Shown: positions 45,183-54,950 of the stretch, piece by piece
How the letters are laid out: each line of letters starts with the position of its first letter
Numbering within the stretch: position 1 is the stretch's first letter
Assembly: GCA_019075865.1 (NCBI GenBank)
Contig: JAGXAN010000012.1
Span: 16,089 to 80,088, forward strand
Direction: 5' to 3'
DNA: 64,000 bases
Origin: Hyphomicrobiales bacterium
GTDB lineage: Bacteria; Pseudomonadota; Alphaproteobacteria; Rhizobiales; Beijerinckiaceae
Made by a program: the position numbers and the translations under genes
The notes under the pieces: generated by a model
Seen by the model: the letters and a program-made list of their open reading frames with translations, nothing else
Database searches by the model: none
Told to the model about the DNA's origin: nothing

Positions 45183-46595
45183 ATGCACCGCCAACGTAAA
45201 GCCAAAATACTTGCAACCGTTGGCCCGGCAAGTTCCTCGCCGGAAATGCTCAGGAAGCTGTTGCTGGCCGGCGTGGATACGTTCCGCCTCAACTTCAGCC
45301 ACGGCACCCATGAAGATCACGCCAAGGTTCATGCCGCCATTCGCGCGCTGGAAACCGAGGTCAACCGGCCCATCGGTATTTTGCAGGATTTGCAAGGCCC
45401 GAAAATCCGTGTGGGCAAGATCGAGGGTGACAAGATCAGCGTGCAAGCAGGCGAAATGCTGCGCTTCGTCCAGACTTCGGCTGAAGGCGGCAAGGACGCC
45501 ATCCCGCTGCCGCACCCCGAAATATTTGCGGTGATTTCGCCCGGCGATGACCTGCTCATCGACGACGGCCGGGTTCGGGTGCGCGTGCGGGGCATTTTGA
45601 CCGATGAATTGACCGCCGAAGTCATCACCGGCGGCATCATCTCGAACCGCAAGGGCGTCAACCTTCCCGGCACCATTCTTGATGTATCGCCACTCACCGC
45701 CAAGGATCGCGCCGATCTGGAATTTGGCCTCGCCCTGGGCATGGATTGGGTCGCGCTGTCCTTCGTGCAAAAGCCGGGGGATCTGATTGAGGCCCGCGCC
45801 CTGATCGGTGATCGTGCCGGCCTCGTCGCCAAAATCGAAAAGCCCTCCGCGCTCGATCACATTGACGCCATTATCGCGCTGACCGACGCCGTCATGATCG
45901 CCCGCGGCGATCTGGGCGTCGAAATTCCGCATTGGGAAGTGCCGGGTCGCCAGAAGGAATTGATCCGCGCCTGCCGTCTTGCGGTCAAGCCGGTTATCGT
46001 CGCGACGCAAATGCTCGATTCGATGGTAGCCGCGCCCACGCCGACCCGCGCCGAGGCTTCCGACGTCGCCACCGCCATTTACGACGGTGCCGACGCGGTG
46101 ATGTTATCGGCTGAATCGGCTTCCGGCGATTATCCGGTTGAGACTGTCACCATGATGGACCGGATCATCCAGAGCACCGAAGGGCACAAGCTTTACCGCT
46201 CGATCATCGCCGCATCGCAAAGCAGCGAAGTGCAGTCGCCACCGCACGCCATCGCCGGTGCCGCCGCCGATCTGGCCGAATCCATCCATTGCCCCGCCAT
46301 TGTCGCCTTCACCTCCAGCGGCACCACGGCGGCGCGCATTGCCCGCAAGCGCCCAAGCGTCGCCATTATGGCCATCACTCCGCACATCAATGTGGCGCGG
46401 CGGCTCTGCCTGATGTGGGGCATCCACAGCGTCGTCTCTCAGGACATTCACACCTACGAGGAAATGGTCACCGAGGCATCGCGGCAAGTGCTTGCCGAGA
46501 ATTTTGCTACACGCGGGCAATGTGTCGTGGTTGTCGCCGGCATTCCCTTTGCGCAGGCGGGCACCACCAACAACCTTCGCGTCGTGCAATGCTGA
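45183..46595 (+). CDS. ttuE: Pyruvate kinase (TtuE-like)
   Basis: 470 residues. Converts phosphoenolpyruvate plus ADP to pyruvate plus ATP. Motifs: ILATVGPASSS near 10-20, RLNFSHG near 37-43, the catalytic KIEKPSAL, MIARGDLGVE and KPVIVATQMLDSM (usual form MLESM). C-terminal domain is present. As last gene of the ttu operon it consumes the phosphoenolpyruvate formed from glycerate. Confidence 0.93.
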   Translation: MHRQRKAKILATVGPASSSPEMLRKLLLAGVDTFRLNFSHGTHEDHAKVHAAIRALETEVNRPIGILQDLQGPKIRVGKIEGDKISVQAGEMLRFVQTSAEGGKDAIPLPHPEIFAVISPGDDLLIDDGRVRVRVRGILTDELTAEVITGGIISNRKGVNLPGTILDVSPLTAKDRADLEFGLALGMDWVALSFVQKPGDLIEARALIGDRAGLVAKIEKPSALDHIDAIIALTDAVMIARGDLGVEIPHWEVPGRQKELIRACRLAVKPVIVATQMLDSMVAAPTPTRAEASDVATAIYDGADAVMLSAESASGDYPVETVTMMDRIIQSTEGHKLYRSIIAASQSSEVQSPPHAIAGAAADLAESIHCPAIVAFTSSGTTAARIARKRPSVAIMAITPHINVARRLCLMWGIHSVVSQDIHTYEEMVTEASRQVLAENFATRGQCVVVVAGIPFAQAGTTNNLRVVQC

Positions 46596-46611
46596 AGGGC
46601 GCGGGTCGCGG

Positions 46612-47364
46612 CTATTCCCGCAAGGCGGGCAAGCCAATGCCCGTGCTCTCGAAGCCACCATCGACGGCAATGATCTGCCCGGAGACATAGGAAGCGTTTT
46701 CCGAGCACAGGAAGGTGATGACACGCCCGATCTCCTGCTCGCTGCCGTAGCGGTTGAGCGGGATCGCATCATGGTAGGCGGCGATGATGGCAGGCGAATG
46801 CACCGCCATTGCCAGCTTGGTGCGCACCGGCCCCGGACAAACACAATTGGCGCGAATGCCAAATTCGCCGAGTTCCGCAGCCTGCTGCTTGGTCAGGTGG
46901 ATGACCGCAGCCTTGGACGTGCCATAAGCGACGCGCAAGGTGGAAGCGCGAAGGCCGGAAATCGACGCGATGTTGACGATGGCCCCGCGCGACGCCTTGA
47001 GCGCCGGGGTGCAAGCTTGCGTCACCAGAAACACGCCATCCAGATTGGTCTCCATCACCCGCCGCCAGCGAGCAAAATCCGTGCCTTCTATCGGGCCAAA
47101 ATCCGCCACACCGGCATTGTTTACCAGAGCATCGATTCGGCCAAAACCGTGCATGACGGCCTTTACCATTTCATCCACTTCATCGGGAATGGAAACATCC
47201 TGAAAGAACGCCGAAGCGCCATTGATGCCCGCAGAGGAGGCGCTCAATTCATCACGGTCGCGATCCACCATCGCCACCCGCCAACCCATCTCAATGAATA
47301 GCTTTGTTGTGGCCAGTCCGATACCGCGCGCAGCACCCGTAACCAATGCAACCTTGTCTGTCAT
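46612..47364 (-). CDS. Short-chain dehydrogenase/reductase
   Basis: 250-residue classical SDR: cofactor motif TGAARGIG at residues 9-16, NNAG near 87-90, catalytic serine in ASISG and YGTSK (Tyr-Lys) near 150. Asp near position 34 after strand 2 (VDRDRD) favours NAD(H). C-terminal SGQIIAVDGG is conserved. Substrate not determinable. It converges on ttuE and has a separate promoter. Confidence 0.85.
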   Translation of the reverse strand: MTDKVALVTGAARGIGLATTKLFIEMGWRVAMVDRDRDELSASSAGINGASAFFQDVSIPDEVDEMVKAVMHGFGRIDALVNNAGVADFGPIEGTDFARWRRVMETNLDGVFLVTQACTPALKASRGAIVNIASISGLRASTLRVAYGTSKAAVIHLTKQQAAELGEFGIRANCVCPGPVRTKLAMAVHSPAIIAAYHDAIPLNRYGSEQEIGRVITFLCSENASYVSGQIIAVDGGFESTGIGLPALRE

Positions 47365-47773
47365 TTTTCGCCCCTAGCTGAGTGTTATACTTATTGGCAA
47401 TATTACAACCCTGTCAAGAAAGCTTGGGGCCCCGCCCGCAGGGTCAAACGTCGCCTCATTGATCCGCGATTCCAGGCGGTTCACCAATAATTCGGGCGCT
47501 CTGGAATAACCAAATTGGGGCCATGCAATGATTGTCTTCATGTCCTGCTGGCGAACTCAGTCCGGGCACATTATCCAGCCTGCGCGCGCGGGCGGATGCG
47601 GTCTCCCTTCATCTTTGACCCATTGAGGCGTCCGGGCGCTGGGCACCGAACGGTATAATGCCCCGCATTGCAAATCGAGACACAAGGACGCAGAATTTGC
47701 GCACGCATGCATGTTACTATGACAACTGAGCGCACAGTCATTACAGGAACAAGCGACAGGATCGGATTGCAAC
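47365..47773. other. Intergenic region upstream of the exporter operon
   Basis: 409 bases between divergent genes. There is a perfect TATAAT at 47654-47659 without a good -35, and a TGTCAA (TTGACA on the minus strand) at 47412-47417 that may serve the SDR gene. No convincing reading frame or RNA is visible. Confidence 0.5.
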
Positions 47774-48775
47774 ATGAATTCGAATGTCCGGAACGTGGTT
47801 CTGTTACTGGTGGCGGGCGGCATTGGCTGGGCGATCTGGTATCATATGCGGCCGGTTCCCACTGTGGCCTGGCAGGGATACGCAGAAGCGGACTTTCTCA
47901 AAATCGGGCCAACGCAAGCGGGCCAATTGACGAAACTGGGCGTGCAGCGCGGCGATCTGGTCAAACCCGGCACGCTGCTGTTTGCGCAAGATGATGCGCT
48001 TGACCTTGCCGCCTTGCAGCAGGCGCAGCAGCAATTGGGTCAGGCGCAAGCCCAGCTTCGCAATCTCCAGGGCAAAAGCCGCGCGCAGCAAATTGACCAG
48101 GCGCAATCCAATCTGGCCGGAACTGCAGCCTCGCTCAATCTCGCGCAAATCAATTTCAACCGCAATCAATCGCTGTTCAGCACCCACACCATCGGTCGTC
48201 AGGCGCTGGACCAAAGTCAATCCGAGCTTCTCGTGGCCACGGCCCAGAACAAGGCCGCCGCCGCCGCGCTGGCGCAGTTGCAGCAACCGGTCGGTCGCGC
48301 TTCAGAAATAGAGGCCCAGAATTTCGCCGTGCAGGCCGCCACTGCGGCGGTGGCGGCAGCGCAATGGCACGTCGCACAACGCGAGGTGCGCGCAACCGTT
48401 GATGCGCGGGTTGCCGATACCGAAGCATTACCCGGCGAAACCATTGCCGCCGGCGCGCCGGTCGTATCCCTTTTGCCGCCCGGCAACATATTCGTGCGCT
48501 TTTTCGTGCCCGAGACCGCCCTGGCCAGCCTTCAGCCCGGCCAGCAGGTCAAACTCGCCTGCGACAATTGCCCAAAGGATTTGACCGGCACCATTTCATT
48601 CATCAATTCGCAATCCGAATACACGCCACCGGTAATCTACAGCGAATCCAGCAAGGCCAAGCTGGTGTTCATGGTCGAGGCCCGTCCGCCACCTGAAAGC
48701 GCCAGCCTGCTTCATCCCGGCGAGCCGATCACGGTAATGCCACTCCAGCAAATGGCCGGAGCTTCAGGCAAATGA
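47774..48775 (+). CDS. HlyD-family periplasmic adaptor (YbhG-like)
   Basis: 333-residue membrane-fusion protein with one N-terminal membrane anchor (about 7-24), a barrel-sandwich hybrid (lipoyl halves around 40-75 and 200-230) and a long alpha-helical hairpin (80-190) rich in Gln and Ala. It links the ABC exporter to an outer-membrane channel. The stop overlaps the ATPase start by four bases. Confidence 0.85.
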   Translation: MNSNVRNVVLLLVAGGIGWAIWYHMRPVPTVAWQGYAEADFLKIGPTQAGQLTKLGVQRGDLVKPGTLLFAQDDALDLAALQQAQQQLGQAQAQLRNLQGKSRAQQIDQAQSNLAGTAASLNLAQINFNRNQSLFSTHTIGRQALDQSQSELLVATAQNKAAAAALAQLQQPVGRASEIEAQNFAVQAATAAVAAAQWHVAQREVRATVDARVADTEALPGETIAAGAPVVSLLPPGNIFVRFFVPETALASLQPGQQVKLACDNCPKDLTGTISFINSQSEYTPPVIYSESSKAKLVFMVEARPPPESASLLHPGEPITVMPLQQMAGASGK

Positions 48776-49680
48776 GCGAATTTGCCATTGACGTTCAGGG
48801 GCTCACCAAGAGCTTTGGCACCCACAAGGTCGTTGACAGCCTCGACCTGCGGGTTGCGGAGGGCGAAATCTGCGGTTTTCTGGGGGCCAATGGATCGGGC
48901 AAGACCACGACCATCCGATTGCTGAGCGGCCTGCTGAAACCCGATGCCGGTCGCGGCCAGTGTATCGGTTTCGATATTTTGAAACAAACCGATCAGATCC
49001 GACGCCAGATCGGCTACATGACCCAGAAATTCAGCTTTTACGAAGACCTCACGGTATTTGAAAATCTCTATCTGGTGGCGGGGATTTATGAGATCCCGCA
49101 GCCCAAATCAGCCATCGACAAGGTTGTCCGCGATCTTGGCCTTGCGCCCTATATCCAAAATCTGGCCGGCACCCTGTCGGGCGGCTGGAAGCAAAGGCTT
49201 GCCTTGGCCGCCTGCGTGCTGCATCGGCCCAAGCTCCTGCTGCTGGATGAACCGACCGCCGGGGTGGATGTCAAGGCGCGGCGCGAGTTTTGGGATTTGC
49301 TGCACGATATGGCCGCGCAGGGCATTACGGTTCTGGTCTCCACCCATTACATGGACGAAGCGGCGCGCTGCAAACGCATCGTTTATCTGGCCAATGGCCG
49401 CATCGTGGTGCAGGGCGACCCGCAGTCGCTGGCCGCGGGTTCCGGGCTGATCACTTTCGAGATCAAGGCCGATAATGTCGACGCCCTTGCCCATGAAGCG
49501 CGCCAGCTTTCAGGCGTCGAGGCCGCCGCCGTTTTCGGGCCGCTGCTACACGTGGCCGGCACGCAGCGCGCCACTCTGGAAGCCTCCCTGCACGGCCTCG
49601 TCGCCGAGGGCTGGCGCGAGGTCGAGCCTACGCTGGAGGATGTATTCATTCACCTGCTGGCCGTCGGAGGGCCGGGCTGA
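48772..49680 (+). CDS. ABC exporter ATPase (YbhF-like)
   Basis: 302 residues: Walker A GANGSGKTT near 39-47, signature LSGGWKQRLALA, Walker B LLLLDEPTAGVD, switch VSTHYMDEA. The long C-terminal tail after residue 220 is usual for drug and antibiotic exporters of this class. It has one nucleotide-binding domain, unlike the two-domain YbhF of E. coli. Its TGA overlaps the permease ATG. Confidence 0.85.
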   Translation: MSEFAIDVQGLTKSFGTHKVVDSLDLRVAEGEICGFLGANGSGKTTTIRLLSGLLKPDAGRGQCIGFDILKQTDQIRRQIGYMTQKFSFYEDLTVFENLYLVAGIYEIPQPKSAIDKVVRDLGLAPYIQNLAGTLSGGWKQRLALAACVLHRPKLLLLDEPTAGVDVKARREFWDLLHDMAAQGITVLVSTHYMDEAARCKRIVYLANGRIVVQGDPQSLAAGSGLITFEIKADNVDALAHEARQLSGVEAAAVFGPLLHVAGTQRATLEASLHGLVAEGWREVEPTLEDVFIHLLAVGGPG

Positions 49681-50801
49681 TGTCAGGCTTTTACCACCGC
49701 CTTTGGGCGCTGTTGCGCAAGGAATGGATCCAGATGTGGCGCGATCCGTTGACCCTGCGCCTCATATTGGTGCTGCCATTGCTGCAATTGGTGCTTTACG
49801 GCTTTGCCATCAATTCCAATCCGAAAAACCTGCCCACCGGCATTCTTTCTGCCGGTTATTCGAAATATGAGCGAACCCTGATCGCGGCCATGCAGAATAC
49901 CGGCTATTTCGATGTGCGCACCCTGCACTCGGAAAAAGAGGGTGAGGACGGCCTCGTTCAAGGCAAATTGTTGTTCGTGATGAACATACCCGCCAATTTT
50001 GATCGATTGATTGACCGCGGCGACACGCCATCGGTGTTGATGGATGCCGATGCCACCGACCCCTCGGCGGTCGGCAATGCCATGGCCGCCCTCGGCACAT
50101 TGACCAATTCGCTGACCCGCGACCTGCCGCCAACCGGCCAGGCGCAAATTCGCGGACCACCGTTCCAGTTTCAAATCCATGCCCGCTACAACCCGGAACA
50201 ATTGACCGTGCTCAATGTGCTGCCCGGATTGATCTGCCTGGTTTTGATCTTCTCCACCCTGTTTTTGACAACTTTGTCCATCGCCAAGGAGCGCGAGCGC
50301 GGCACCATGGAAAACCTGCTGGCGACGCCCGTGCGGCCGGTGGAAATGATGATTGCCAAAATCGTGCCCTATGTCTTCATCGGCTATGCGCAGGTTGTGC
50401 TGATTCTGGTGGTCTCCACCTTGATGTTTGCCCTGCCCATTCGCGGCTCGCTTGTTCTGCTCATGCTGGCACTCGGCCTGTTCATCATCAGCAATCTGGC
50501 TTTGGGGCTGACTTTCTCATCCATCGCCTCCAACCAGATGCAAGCGCAGCAGATGGCGCAATTCACGCTGATGCCGTCCTTTATTCTTTCCGGGTTTTTC
50601 TTCCCGTTTTCGGGCATGCCGGCATGGGCACAATGGATCGGCGAAATGCTGCCAACGACCCACATCATCCGCGTCGTCCGTGGCATATTGCTCAAGGGCA
50701 GCAGCTTTGACCAAATCATCAATGACCTCTGGCCAATTGCACTATTTGCGCTTGCGGCGATATTTGTGTCCGTGAGCTTCTACCGCGAGACGCTGGATTG
50801 A
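49680..50801 (+). CDS. ABC-2 type exporter permease (YbhS/R-like)
   Basis: 373 residues: one N-terminal membrane segment (about 25-43), a periplasmic domain of some 130 residues, then five membrane segments. The ABC-2 motif ERERGTMENLLATPVRPVEMM near 207-227 is clear, and FILSGFFFPFSGMPAWAQWIGEMLP near the end. Only one permease gene is present, so it probably homodimerises. Substrate unknown. Confidence 0.85.
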   Translation: MSGFYHRLWALLRKEWIQMWRDPLTLRLILVLPLLQLVLYGFAINSNPKNLPTGILSAGYSKYERTLIAAMQNTGYFDVRTLHSEKEGEDGLVQGKLLFVMNIPANFDRLIDRGDTPSVLMDADATDPSAVGNAMAALGTLTNSLTRDLPPTGQAQIRGPPFQFQIHARYNPEQLTVLNVLPGLICLVLIFSTLFLTTLSIAKERERGTMENLLATPVRPVEMMIAKIVPYVFIGYAQVVLILVVSTLMFALPIRGSLVLLMLALGLFIISNLALGLTFSSIASNQMQAQQMAQFTLMPSFILSGFFFPFSGMPAWAQWIGEMLPTTHIIRVVRGILLKGSSFDQIINDLWPIALFALAAIFVSVSFYRETLD

Positions 50802-50925
50802 ATCTGCAGAATCTGGCGTATGTTCCAACCCGAAAATGTGGAATTTGATGCAGATCATTGGCTCAACTTGTTAAAGCTGTCACCAAAATAGCATCTTTGC
50901 AGGCTGACCCGTCCAGAGGCACTCC

Positions 50926-53676
50926 ATGAGCACCTATCGGCTTGAACGATTGTTTGAACCCGGATCCATCGCACTCGTGGGTGCCAGCGCACGCAAAGGT
51001 TCGATTGGTGCGGCGGTGCTGGACAACCTGCGCCGTGCCCAGCCCAAAGCGGCGCTTTATCTGATCAACCCGCATCTTGCGGAAATCGACGGCGTGCCGT
51101 GCCACAAGCGCCTCACTGACCTGCCCGGCCCACTGGATTTGGTGGTGATCGCCACGCCGCCCGAAACCATTCTGGAAATTATCGAGGAAGCCTGCGCCCT
51201 GAATGTCGCGGTGGCCGTCATCATCACCGCCGGGTTGGGCCATGGCCAGGGCTCGATCGCCGAAGCCGTGCATGGGGCGGCGCGCAAAAGTGGCTTGCGC
51301 ATTGTCGGGTCCAATTGCATCGGCGTGCTGTCGCCGCGCGCTGGGCTCAACGCCAGCTTTCTCTCCCGACCTGTCGCGCCCGGCCAGTTGGCGCTGATCT
51401 CGCAATCGGGTGCCATAGTGGCCGCGCTGGCCGAATGGGCCTTTGACAACCATGTCGGCTTTTCCGGCATCGTCTCGCTAGGCGATCAGATCGATGTCGA
51501 TTTTGGTGATTGCCTCGACTATTTCGCAATCGACCCGGACACCCGCGCTATTCTGCTTTATATTGAGGCGATTGACGACGCGCGCAAGTTCATGTCCGCC
51601 GCCCGCGCCGCGGCGCGCACCAAACCCATTATCGTCGTCAAGGGCGGTCGCCACAAAGCGGGAGCCAAGGCAGCACAGTCGCATACCGGTGCGCTCGCCG
51701 GTTCAGACGCAGTCTATGACGCGGCCTTTCATCGCGCCGGATTGCTGCGCGTGATCGACCTCGAGGAATTGTTTGCCGCCGCCGAGACCCTCTCTCACAA
51801 TCAACCCATTTACGGCGAGCGGGTCGCCATTCTCACCAATGGCGGCGGTATTGGTGTTCTGGCCGTTGACCGGTTGATCGACCTTGGCGGCAGTCTGGCC
51901 ACCCTGGCCGCGCCCACGCTTGCCACGCTTAACGGGCTGTTGCCTAAAACCTGGTCGGGCGGCAACCCCATTGACATCATCGGCGATGCCGATGCCGCGC
52001 GCTATGAAGCCGCCATGAATTGCCTGCTCGGATGCGACGAACTTGACGCCATTCTGGTTATCAATTGCCCGACGGCCCTCGCAACCAGCGCTGATACCGC
52101 CGCAGCCGTCGCCAAATCCGTGACCCATGCCCGCCACCTGGCCTCTGGCATGCTGCCAAGGCCCAAACCTGTCGTCGCAGTATGGCTCGGCGACGAAGCC
52201 GAATGGGCACCGATTTTCGAAGCAGCCGGCATTGCCCATTACCACAATGAGGTCGATGCGGTGCGCGGTTTGATGCATCTGGTCCATTACCGTCGCTCCC
52301 AGGACGCGCTATTGGCCCTGCCGCCCAGCGTTCCAGCCGAATTCGTAACCGATACCGCCGCCGCAAAAAAAGTCATTGCCGCCGCGCTGGCCAAAGGCCA
52401 GACATGGCTGGATCCCGTTTCGGTAACGCAGGTTCTGGAGGCCTATGGCATCCCCGTGGCCGGTAATTATGAAGCGCGCGACCGCGAGGAAGCCATCCAC
52501 CTCGCCACCATCCTGCTGCAGCTCAATGGCGCGCTCGCCATGAAAATCCTGTCACCGGATATAACCCATAAATCGGATGTGGGCGGCGTGCGTCTGGATC
52601 TGCGCTCGCCGCAGGCAGTGGGCGTCGCCTATGCCGACATGATGGAGGCCGTGGCCAAGCACCGCCCCGACGCCACGCTCGAAGGCGTGATTCTGCAACC
52701 CATGATCCAGCGCCCCGGCGCACTCGAACTGATCGCGGGCCTGGCGGATGACCCCACCTTTGGCCCCGTCATATTGTTTGGCCATGGCGGCACGGCGGTC
52801 GAAGCCGTTAAAGACAAGGCGCTGGCCCTGCCACCCTTGAATATGACCCTCGCGCGCGAATTGATCGCCGGCACACGCATATCCCGCCTCATGGCTGGCT
52901 ATCGGGATGTGCCGGCTGTCCAAGCCGACGCGGTGGCGCTGTTGTTGGTCAAGCTGTCGCATCTGAGCGCCGACCTGCCGGAAATTCGTGAATTGGACCT
53001 CAACCCCGTGCTGGCGGATGCATCGGGGGTCATCGTCGTTGACGCCCGGATTTCCATTGCACGACTCGCCGTCGGGATCTCTCCGGCCATGGCCAATATG
53101 CGCTTTGCGATCCGCCCCTATCCCAAGGAATGGGAATGCGACCGGGTATTGCCGGGTGGGCGGCCGCTGCACCTGCGCCCGCTGCGCACCGACGACACGC
53201 GGTTGTATGAGGCGTTTTTCAGCCACGTCACCCGCGATGACCTGCACAAACGCTTTTTTTCATCCATGCGCAACGCCAGCCCTGCCCTGATCGCCCGCCT
53301 GACCCAGATCGATTACGGGCGCACCATGGTGTTTTTGGCCCTCGACGCCAAGGATGGCATCATTTTGGGCGTGGTCCGCCTCGAAACCGATGCCAACCAC
53401 AGCCACGGTGAATTTGCGATTTTGGTGCGCTCCGATTGCAAGGGGCAGGGTTTGGGCTGGATATTGATGGAACAATGCCTTGCCTTTGCCAAAGCCGAAG
53501 GCCTTGCCAGCGTCGATGGACAGGTGCTCCGCGAAAATACAATAATGCTGAAAATGTGCGCGGAATTTGGCTTTGCCATCGAGGCGGATGCGAATTCGCC
53601 CGAAATCCGGAAAGTTTCGCTGCAACTCTCGGTGCTCACCCCCAAGATGGCCTCATTGACACCTTCGCCAGCCTAG
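50926..53676 (+). CDS. Acyl-CoA synthetase (NDP-forming)/GNAT acetyltransferase fusion
   Basis: 916 residues: CoA-binding and ligase domains (about 1-460; active-site histidine in QSHTGALAGSDA near 253), ATP-grasp domain (about 490-700; KSDVGGVRLDL), and a C-terminal GNAT domain (about 750-900). This is the domain order of Pat/PatZ lysine acetyltransferases, in which the ligase part is often regulatory. If active it would acetylate acyl-CoA synthetases or other enzymes in response to acetyl-CoA. chaB follows closely. Confidence 0.88.
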   Translation: MSTYRLERLFEPGSIALVGASARKGSIGAAVLDNLRRAQPKAALYLINPHLAEIDGVPCHKRLTDLPGPLDLVVIATPPETILEIIEEACALNVAVAVIITAGLGHGQGSIAEAVHGAARKSGLRIVGSNCIGVLSPRAGLNASFLSRPVAPGQLALISQSGAIVAALAEWAFDNHVGFSGIVSLGDQIDVDFGDCLDYFAIDPDTRAILLYIEAIDDARKFMSAARAAARTKPIIVVKGGRHKAGAKAAQSHTGALAGSDAVYDAAFHRAGLLRVIDLEELFAAAETLSHNQPIYGERVAILTNGGGIGVLAVDRLIDLGGSLATLAAPTLATLNGLLPKTWSGGNPIDIIGDADAARYEAAMNCLLGCDELDAILVINCPTALATSADTAAAVAKSVTHARHLASGMLPRPKPVVAVWLGDEAEWAPIFEAAGIAHYHNEVDAVRGLMHLVHYRRSQDALLALPPSVPAEFVTDTAAAKKVIAAALAKGQTWLDPVSVTQVLEAYGIPVAGNYEARDREEAIHLATILLQLNGALAMKILSPDITHKSDVGGVRLDLRSPQAVGVAYADMMEAVAKHRPDATLEGVILQPMIQRPGALELIAGLADDPTFGPVILFGHGGTAVEAVKDKALALPPLNMTLARELIAGTRISRLMAGYRDVPAVQADAVALLLVKLSHLSADLPEIRELDLNPVLADASGVIVVDARISIARLAVGISPAMANMRFAIRPYPKEWECDRVLPGGRPLHLRPLRTDDTRLYEAFFSHVTRDDLHKRFFSSMRNASPALIARLTQIDYGRTMVFLALDAKDGIILGVVRLETDANHSHGEFAILVRSDCKGQGLGWILMEQCLAFAKAEGLASVDGQVLRENTIMLKMCAEFGFAIEADANSPEIRKVSLQLSVLTPKMASLTPSPA

Positions 53677-53688
53677 GGAGGGGAAACA

Positions 53689-53895
53689 TTGCCTTACCGC
53701 TCCATCACGGACCTGCCACCCGGTGTCCACAACCACCTGCCCGAACACGCGCAGGAAATATTTCTGGCCGCCTTCAACAGCGCCTTCGAAGAATATGCGG
53801 ATCGCGCGGATCGCGAGGAATTAAGCTTTCGCGTCGCTTGGGCCGCCGTCAAGCGAAGCTATCGCAAAGCCGGTGACCAATGGGTAGCCAAGTAG
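53689..53895 (+). CDS. chaB: ChaB-family small protein
   Basis: 68 residues with the full ChaB motif PxxVxxHLPEHAQEIFLAAFNSA and the later FRVAWAAVKRSY. The start is TTG at 53689, with GGGAGGGG at 53676-53683 five bases upstream; no ATG would fit. ChaB is often named a cation-transport regulator but its function is not settled. It lies 12 bases after the fusion acetyltransferase gene. Confidence 0.85.
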   Translation: MPYRSITDLPPGVHNHLPEHAQEIFLAAFNSAFEEYADRADREELSFRVAWAAVKRSYRKAGDQWVAK

Positions 53896-54390
53896 GCAAG
53901 CCGTGCGCCCGCACTGAAATTTCATTCGACAATGTTTGTAAGGGTGCATGAGCCTGATTGTGTCGTGCCCCCGACAGATTCTCACGAAGGATCATGATAG
54001 TCCCGATGACACGAGCCAGCTGATCCGACGCGCATATTCGAGGCGCGCCCGGGCACCAAAGCCGGCCATGAACGGGAGTGCAACGGCCGTGTATGAGTGC
54101 GCCATACCCATTTCATCGGGCAGGTTTGCCGCTGCGCCAGCGTTCCTGTCGCTGCGCCTTACAATCCCTTTGAGCATAAAAGGGCGGATGCTTTGATGCC
54201 GGGCAGCCGACAATCACACCTGTATGGGGCCTTTTTGCGCACGAGGGGACGAGCCCGCCTGTTTGCGGTGGGCGGCATCGTGCGACTGGTCCAATCATTA
54301 TCGGCAACGCGAAAGCCGTCAGGGCCGAACGGCGGGCAAGCCGCCAATGCCGGCCAAAAACGCAGTAAACGTGGCATTTTGGAGAAATTG
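53896..54390. other. Unassigned region before the ThDP/GMC cluster
   Basis: 495 bases with no supported gene. Open frames on both strands (for example minus 53992-54213, plus 53948-54196) overlap one another and have no ribosome sites or known motifs. The region may hold the cluster's promoter and the remains of a lost gene. Confidence 0.5.
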
Positions 54391-54936
54391 ATGAGCCAGT
54401 TTCCAACACCAAACCCGCCGGGTGGCCCCAGCGCATCCGGCCTGTCGCAAGCGCTCCGTGATGCTGGGGTGACGCATATGGTCACGGTGCCGGATTTCGT
54501 TCAGTTCGCGCTGCATGAAAAAATCGGTGCGCCAGGCAGCCCTCTCCGGCAGGTGTTCGCTTGCAGCGAGGACCAGGCTCTCACCACCGCCACGGGCCTC
54601 TACATTGGCGGCGCGAAGCCGGCGGTGATGATGCAAAATCAGGGCTTCTACAAATGCATGAACACGCTGCGCGCCACTTGTATCGATTCAGGCGTGCCGC
54701 TCGTATTCTTCGTGGGTCAATTTGGACGCGAACAAGAGAATTTTGGGCACCCGGCACGAGAATCTGGACGCAGCGTGGTGCGAATCATGGAGCCGCTGCT
54801 GGAGGCGATCGGCATCAAATACTGGAATGTCGACGATGAAGCGGATGTCGCGAAGGTCGGCGAAGCATTCGCGCATGCGCACGCCGCCGAGACGGCCGCC
54901 ATTGTTCTGATCGGCCGGCACGTCACCTGGAACTGA
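54391..54936 (+). CDS. ThDP-dependent decarboxylase, alpha subunit (ComD-like)
   Basis: 181 residues corresponding to the N-terminal (pyrimidine-binding) domain of ThDP enzymes. The catalytic glutamate is probably E60 in ACSEDQAL, followed by TGLYIGGAKPAVMMQNQGFY, as in ComD of sulfopyruvate decarboxylase and in phosphonopyruvate decarboxylases. The frame is open back to 54097, but GGAG at 54381-54384 selects the ATG at 54391. Its partner starts 14 bases after the stop. Substrate is a 2-keto acid, identity unproven. Confidence 0.78.
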   Translation: MSQFPTPNPPGGPSASGLSQALRDAGVTHMVTVPDFVQFALHEKIGAPGSPLRQVFACSEDQALTTATGLYIGGAKPAVMMQNQGFYKCMNTLRATCIDSGVPLVFFVGQFGREQENFGHPARESGRSVVRIMEPLLEAIGIKYWNVDDEADVAKVGEAFAHAHAAETAAIVLIGRHVTWN

Positions 54937-54950
54937 ACGCGGAGGAAACC

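Noticed and set aside
53992..54213. 73-codon minus-strand frame ending in an RRISWLVSSG tail
   Set aside because: Could be a gene remnant, but no family was recognised and the start has no ribosome site, so it is not listed as a gene.
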